Source: Areca catechu
Lineage: Eukaryota; Streptophyta; Magnoliopsida; Arecales; Arecaceae
DNA: 64,000 bases
Assembly (NCBI GenBank): GCA_021397845.1
Contig: CM038043.1
Coordinates: 125,718,013 to 125,782,012 of the forward strand
Reading direction: 5' to 3'
Below the pieces are notes generated by a model. It saw nothing but the letters and a program-made list of their open reading frames with translations. It made no database searches and was not told the origin of the DNA. The number at the start of each line of letters is the position of its first letter. The first letter of the stretch is position 1. A program made the position numbers and the translations under genes. Of this stretch, positions 59,341 to 64,000 are shown piece after piece.

Positions 59341-61980
59341 GATCGCCGTGGCATGCAGCTTCGTACGTGGCCCAGGTGAGTGGACTCCTTGCAAGCATCA
59401 CCGGGCTCATCGGTCGGAGATGATCAAGGGGAACATAGTCATAGTCGTGGGGATGAAGGGGCTTGATGCGGCATCGTGGTCTTCCTGTGGACCTCTCCGG
59501 TGGGAGAAATCTTCACCGTATCGTCCCTCTGTCGAGCGGACCTGCAAAACAGGGAAGACCTGCGCCTGGGATTCCGGCTAAGGCACTCCAACGATCAAGC
59601 CAGTGGGATGATCGAAGAAAATAAGAGACCTCTGAGGTCGAGAGCTTGGGGTACTCTCTGCTGCCAGAGGGTGATAATGAAGAGAGTGTGTTGTTTCTTC
59701 CTTACCTCCCCTTACCTCTATGCCTGTTTTTGTGTAGACGAATGGCTCCTGGGGAGGCGTGCTGGTTTTGATGTAGACTTGTCATGCTGGGATAGCTTGT
59801 GAGGCCATGATGGGTTGGTGAACCTCCTTCTTCTGGGTGGTTCAGGAAGTTGGTGCAGGGGTACAGTACCTTGGGCATGGCACCATTCACTAGTTAGTAT
59901 AAACAGTAGCTTATGAAACTTAAATGCAAACCTTCCTTGCAGACGGCATGTCAGGCGGTGTGCCATAAGGCCCACGTGGAGGGGGATCCTTGGAAAGAGC
60001 ATCGGGGCCATGTGGATGGGCCCCTCGGGAAATGCATCGGGCCCACGCGGATGAGACCGAACTGCATGGTGTACCCGATGATCGAGCTGGGTTGAGATGC
60101 TACTCCAGGTTGCCGTGCAGGTACGTGGACCGAGGGAGGGCCCGTGGGGGACTCCACGCATGCTGATCGAGGCGAGATGCAAGACCACATGCACGTGGAT
60201 GTGAACCCAAACGTTGCGGACGCACACACTGCTCCTAGTCGAAACCAGACCGTAGGAGAGAGGAGCTGGACCGCGGGCATGTTGGGGGGCGGAGCAGGTG
60301 CGGACGGAACTGGGTGCCATGCAGGCGTGCCGAACATGGCACCATGCGAGCGCACCGAACTGGGCACGCGGGGGCGTGCCAAACTGGGCGCCATGCACGG
60401 GCGAAGCCAGGTGAAGTCAGGCATGCCACGGGCATGCATGCCGGAGCCGGAGGAGTCAGTCCCGGGCATGATGCTGCCGAGCTGGGGTCCCACCGGGCTG
60501 AGGTGTGGGCGCGCCAGGCGGGCATGCCGCAGTGCCGAGCTGGGGGAGCCGGTCCTGGGCACGATGGTGCTGGCCTCCCGCAGGTGGACAAACAGAGCAA
60601 TGCGTGGGGGCGCGCTGCCCTGGGCATCCCGTGCCGGGCTCGGAGGCAATGAACTGGACACGGGCGGAGCTAGGGGCACACTGGCGAGGTCGGATGAGCC
60701 GGGCTCCTCCCTTGCTGCTGGAGCGCGAGCCGATGGAGCCGGCGAGGATGGAGCGGGTGGAGTGGCACGGGGGCGCCGAACCGAGAGGGGTCCCGTCAGG
60801 CTGAGCCAGAGCTGGGCGAGACACCGTGCGGACGGTCCTTAGGCGCAGGCAAGGTCGGGCGGAGCCATGCTGCTGATGCGCCGGCCACGGCGGTGGTGAG
60901 CTTGGGCTGGTCTTCATGCGGTGGGCAAGATCGGGCGGAGCCGGAGGTGCCGGAGCTCGGAGACACGGCCTTCGATGGGCAAGCTGGGCACCGGCTCGGG
61001 CGGAAGCCTCCCGCGAGCCTCCCACAGGCGAACTGGGTGCCGGCCTGGGCGAAAGCCGGAGAAGGGTTCGCTCGCCGGAGAACCACCGGGAGGAGCCGAT
61101 GGAGCCATGCAGGACGGTCGACCTGTTGCGGGGGGCACGCCATGCGAGCGAGGTCGGGCGGAGTGGAGCCATGGATGCCACGTTCGAAGGGATGCGGTAC
61201 CTTGGCGCGGTACCCTGGCACGTGCACGGTACCTCGACACGGTACCCTAGCACGTGCACGGTACCTTGGTACGGGCATGGTGTGCTGTGCTGGGCAAGAG
61301 CATGCAGAGGCACTGATCTGGGCACGGCTTCTCCCTGACGATGCTTGGGCCGGGCGAAGTGGAGCTGGGCCGATCCAGAGAGCTTCGTAGGCCGAAGTTG
61401 GCTACTCCTCATGCTTGGCTGGGCTCTAGGCCAGGCTGCCAAGCTACCGACCTGGTCGAGGTGCTAGCCCGGCCGAGCTAGGCTCCAGGCATGGTCGAAG
61501 TGGGCCGACCGAGTTGCCGACCTGGCCGGGCCCATGTATGCCTAAAGTGGACTAGTTTCTTCAAGTGGACCCATCATTATGTCTAAGCCGAATGGGTTAG
61601 TCACCACTGTAACAGATGCCCCCACTCCCTGAGTCCAAGGCATTGCTTCTCCTCATTTTGGACGAAGGGAGTAGTTTTTTACCCATTCGACTCTATGTCA
61701 TAGCATGCCTGCAAAACAAAAAATAGGAGGTGGTGTTTTTGAAGCTTACGTGCTCGTAAGTACCTTGACTGAAGGTTAGTTGCATCATGATGGTGCTATC
61801 ACTTCAGTAGGACTCCTCTTTGACCGGGAAGAAGGCATTGCCACAGAGGAAGAAATGGGTGAGGCGCACAACTTGGGGCACACATGTATGACCGGGTACA
61901 TGGTTGGTCTCAGAGCATTCTTTAAAGCTTTTGATGAGGCTTTTGGCATGAGACTTTCATCATTTTCCATTTTAAGGTGC
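59341..61980. other. GC-rich repetitive DNA, no recognisable gene
   Basis: Composition changes abruptly to high GC. Long open frames exist on both strands (up to 328 codons, minus, 60456-61442), but they overlap in several frames, are dominated by Gly/Arg/Ala/Pro or Ser/Pro/His low-complexity sequence and show no domain, so they look like by-products of GC-rich DNA without stops. Around 59545-59610 and 61710 the words CTGCAAAACA and CACTCCAACGATCAAGCCAGTGG suggest part of an LTR-type element, unnamed. Confidence 0.45.
61195..61277 (+). repeat. Higher-order 13+19 bp repeat with GGTACC and GCACGTGC
   Basis: CGGTACC starts at 61195, 61208, 61227, 61240 and 61259, with a degenerate start at 61272, giving alternating 13- and 19-bp steps (32-bp period). 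Every 19-bp unit ends GCACGTGCA, containing a CACGTG G-box core. Confidence 0.9.
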
Positions 61981-62000
61981 CAATATCTTTGGTCTTGGAG

Positions 62001-62113
62001 TGCCGGGATTTCCGGTCTCTAGGTGCCGTGACTTCGGGCTTTAGGTGCCGGGGTGTTCGGTCTTCGGGTGCCGGGGAGCCCGGTCTTTAGGTGCCGGGAT
62101 GTCCGGTCTTTCT
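62001..62113 (+). repeat. 22-23 bp tandem repeat, five units
   Basis: TGCCG(G/T)G... units begin at 62001, 62024, 62046, 62069 and 62092, each carrying a CGG(T/G)CTTTA-like second half. Confidence 0.88.
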
Positions 62114-63370
62114 TTACCAAACTCGGAGTTGGGCGGATTAGCTCCTGTAATGATGAAGAGCAAAGTTGCACCAAAGGGTAACTTTAATTGTTGGGGAGAA
62201 ATTCTTACATCCTTCATGAGGTGGCAAAGCCACTCGTTTGACATGCTGGGAGGCAAGCCGCAGATGTTTGGACCCCTAGAGCTACCCATGGACACCTCCG
62301 AATGATAGGTGCGGGGCTCAGTGAAGAGCCTGGCTTCAACTTAGCTGGATCAAGGGGCATGAATTCAGCTCAGCTTAATTTGAGCTCAGCTCAGTTGAAC
62401 TGAGGAGCTTGACTTCAACTTGGCTGAACCAAAGGGGCATGACTTTAGCTCAGCCTTATTTGAGCTCATCTCGGATGAACTGAGGAGCTTGATTTCAGCT
62501 CGACTTCGTTTGGGTTCAGCTCGGCTGAACTGAAGAGCTTGACCTTAGCCCTTAACTTTGTCGGACTTGGAGTCGGACGGATGAGTTCCTGTGTTGGTGA
62601 AGAACAAAGTTTCACCAGAGAAGAACTTAACTATTGAGGAGGATTCTTACCTCTTTCTTGAGATGGCAGAGCCACTAGTTCACCATGCTAGGAAGCGAGC
62701 CATGAACGGTTGATCCTCTAGAGCTTCCCACGGATATCTCCAGACTTTGAGCACAGCAAATGCCAAACTGAGTCATTTCGATAGATGGCGGGACTTCTTG
62801 GAGTCTCCGCGGACATCTCTGGACTGTGAGTAAGGCAAGAGCTGAGCTGAGAGTCATGTGGTAGATGCAAGGCTCAGTGGGGAGCTTGACTTCAACTCGG
62901 TCGAGTTGAGGAGCTTGATTTCAACTTGGCTTTATTTGAGTTCGCCAGACTCCTTCATGGGATGGTAAAGCTACTGGTTCGCCATGCTAGGAGGCGAGTC
63001 ATAAACGGTTGGAGCTCCAGAGCTTCCCATGGACATCTCCGGACTTTGAGCACAGCAAATGCCAAACTGTCAATTTTCTCGATAGATGGCGGGACTTCTT
63101 GGAGTCTCCGTGGACATCTCCAGACTGTAAGGCAAGAGCTGAGCTGAAAGTCATGCGGTAGATGTGGGGCTCAGTGAGGAGCTGCAGCTCGGCTTTATTG
63201 AGTTCAGCTTGGCTGCACTGAGGGGATTGACTTCAGCTCTTTACTCTGCCGGACTTGGAGTCGGACGGGGGAGTTCCTGCATTGGTGAAGAGCAAAGCTA
63301 CACCAGAAAGGAACCTTGGTCATTGAGGAGGGACTCTTACCTCCTTCATGGGATGGTAAAGCTGCTGGCG
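62110..63370 (+). repeat. Large tandem repeats (about 450-680 bp), diverged
   Basis: A block holding GGAGTTGGGCGGAT or GGAGTCGGACGG, GTGAAGA(G/A)CAAAG, CTTCAT(G)AGGTGGCA(A/G)AGCC and CATGCTAGGA(G/A)GC begins near 62125, 62570 and 63250, with an extra partial copy near 62950. Shorter GAGCTCAGCTCGG-like repeats fill the spaces (62340-62540). Small open frames inside are not conserved between the copies. Confidence 0.75.
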
Positions 63371-64000
63371 CATGTACGGATATCTCCTACTCCAACCGGT
63401 GGAGGTGCAGTCACCGCAAGCTTCCACGGTGGTTAGCATTGTGCATCCTAGTGGACTGTGTGGAGGGGCAGGATCACCCCTTTCGTCATGTTTGCATGGA
63501 GTGGAGGACAAGAACCCCACCCCATAGTCTTGCACAGTGTGTGAGAAGTGACTGGGCCTTCACAACTTCCTCCTTTTGGGAATCATGCTTCATTCATTGC
63601 CTTCCCCAGCCATAGTGGGGGTTAGTCTTCCTCATCTCCAACGGGAGTGTGATCTCAGCAGGGAGCTGGGTCTCATCAAAGAGCTTGACTTTGACGAGGA
63701 GCTCGGCTTCATTAGGGAGCTGGGCCTCAGCTTTGTCTTATTGAGAAGCTTGACCGACTTTTGGCTTGAACACAGAACTTCGAAAGCTTCTTGGCCTTGG
63801 TGGTCCCTTGGCCGAAGATCTGAGCTCCGATCTTAGGCTGGCATCCTGGAGCTGGGCTCGGTGACGTCAACGACTGAGAGCTACATGGCTCGAAGGGTTG
63901 GTGCCGAAAGTCTGAGCTTCGGACCTTGATGCTTCGGAGCTGGGCTCGGAGCTCTGGTGCCAGAAATCTGAGTTCCGGACCTTGGTGTCTTGGAGCTAGG
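63371..64000 (+). repeat. Further GC-rich short-repeat DNA to window edge
   Basis: Contains GGGAGCTGGG(T/C)CTCA units near 63660-63730 and a unit of about 60 bp with GGAGCTGGGCTCGG and GTCTGAGCTTCGGACCTTG (63850-64000, about three diverged copies). No gene recognised. Confidence 0.55.

Noticed and set aside
60144..61442. Long overlapping ORFs (up to 328 codons) in the GC-rich block
   Set aside because: Several frames on both strands are open over the same bases, composition is low-complexity and no domain or motif is visible; expected in GC-rich DNA poor in stops.

Overview
The window is repeat-dominated nuclear DNA of a flowering plant, probably a monocot. A palm is possible, but that is only an impression. 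I found no intact host gene, tRNA or rRNA. Nearly all of it is LTR retrotransposons of several lineages, nested in each other and broken by stops and frameshifts, plus one hAT-type DNA transposon and one piece of plastid DNA.

Layout. 1-962: minus-strand LTR fragment and adjoining 3' internal DNA of a Sirevirus (SIRE/Maximus)-type Copia element. 968-12197: full-length plus-strand Sirevirus-type element A, with 1.72 kb LTRs, target duplication CTAAG, gag, pol and a third 'env-like' ORF. 12203-19482: remains of a minus-strand Tat/Athila-type Gypsy (element D), interrupted by repeat R1, which itself carries a non-autonomous hAT element (13734-15362, perfect 8-bp target duplication). 19483-29736: plus-strand Tnt1-like Copia (element B). 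Its RNase H is interrupted by a 4.4 kb block of three Sirevirus-type LTRs in inverted order (22495-26896). 29737-30553: antisense env-like remnant.

30559-38883: complete minus-strand non-autonomous Tat/Athila-type element C, with gag and a damaged protease only and target duplication ATGTG. 38889-41128: second R1 copy. 41129-47775: minus-strand copy of B (B'), its LTR split by a solo Sirevirus-type LTR (43428-44947). 47776-48365: plastid rpoC1-rpoC2 junction DNA (NUPT). 48410-58851: Sirevirus-type LTR fragments and a B-type LTR, the latter split by non-autonomous chromovirus-like element E (50445-56992), which keeps gag and an integrase tail with chromodomain. 58852-59340: AT-rich DNA. 59341-64000: abruptly GC-rich DNA with several layers of tandem repeat and no recognisable gene.

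The elements do not form a pathway; the window records successive insertions. Element A shows the full Sirevirus cycle machinery (capsid/nucleocapsid, protease, integrase, RT, RNase H, accessory protein), but each part carries disabling changes. C and E kept cis signals (LTR, primer-binding site, polypurine tract) and gag while lacking polymerase, so they could only have moved with help from relatives. The most unusual features are the modular Sirevirus-type LTRs (arrays of a GAGTCGACTC-like palindrome plus a second approximately 30-bp array), the inverted LTR block at 22495-26896, and the gag-plus-chromodomain element E.
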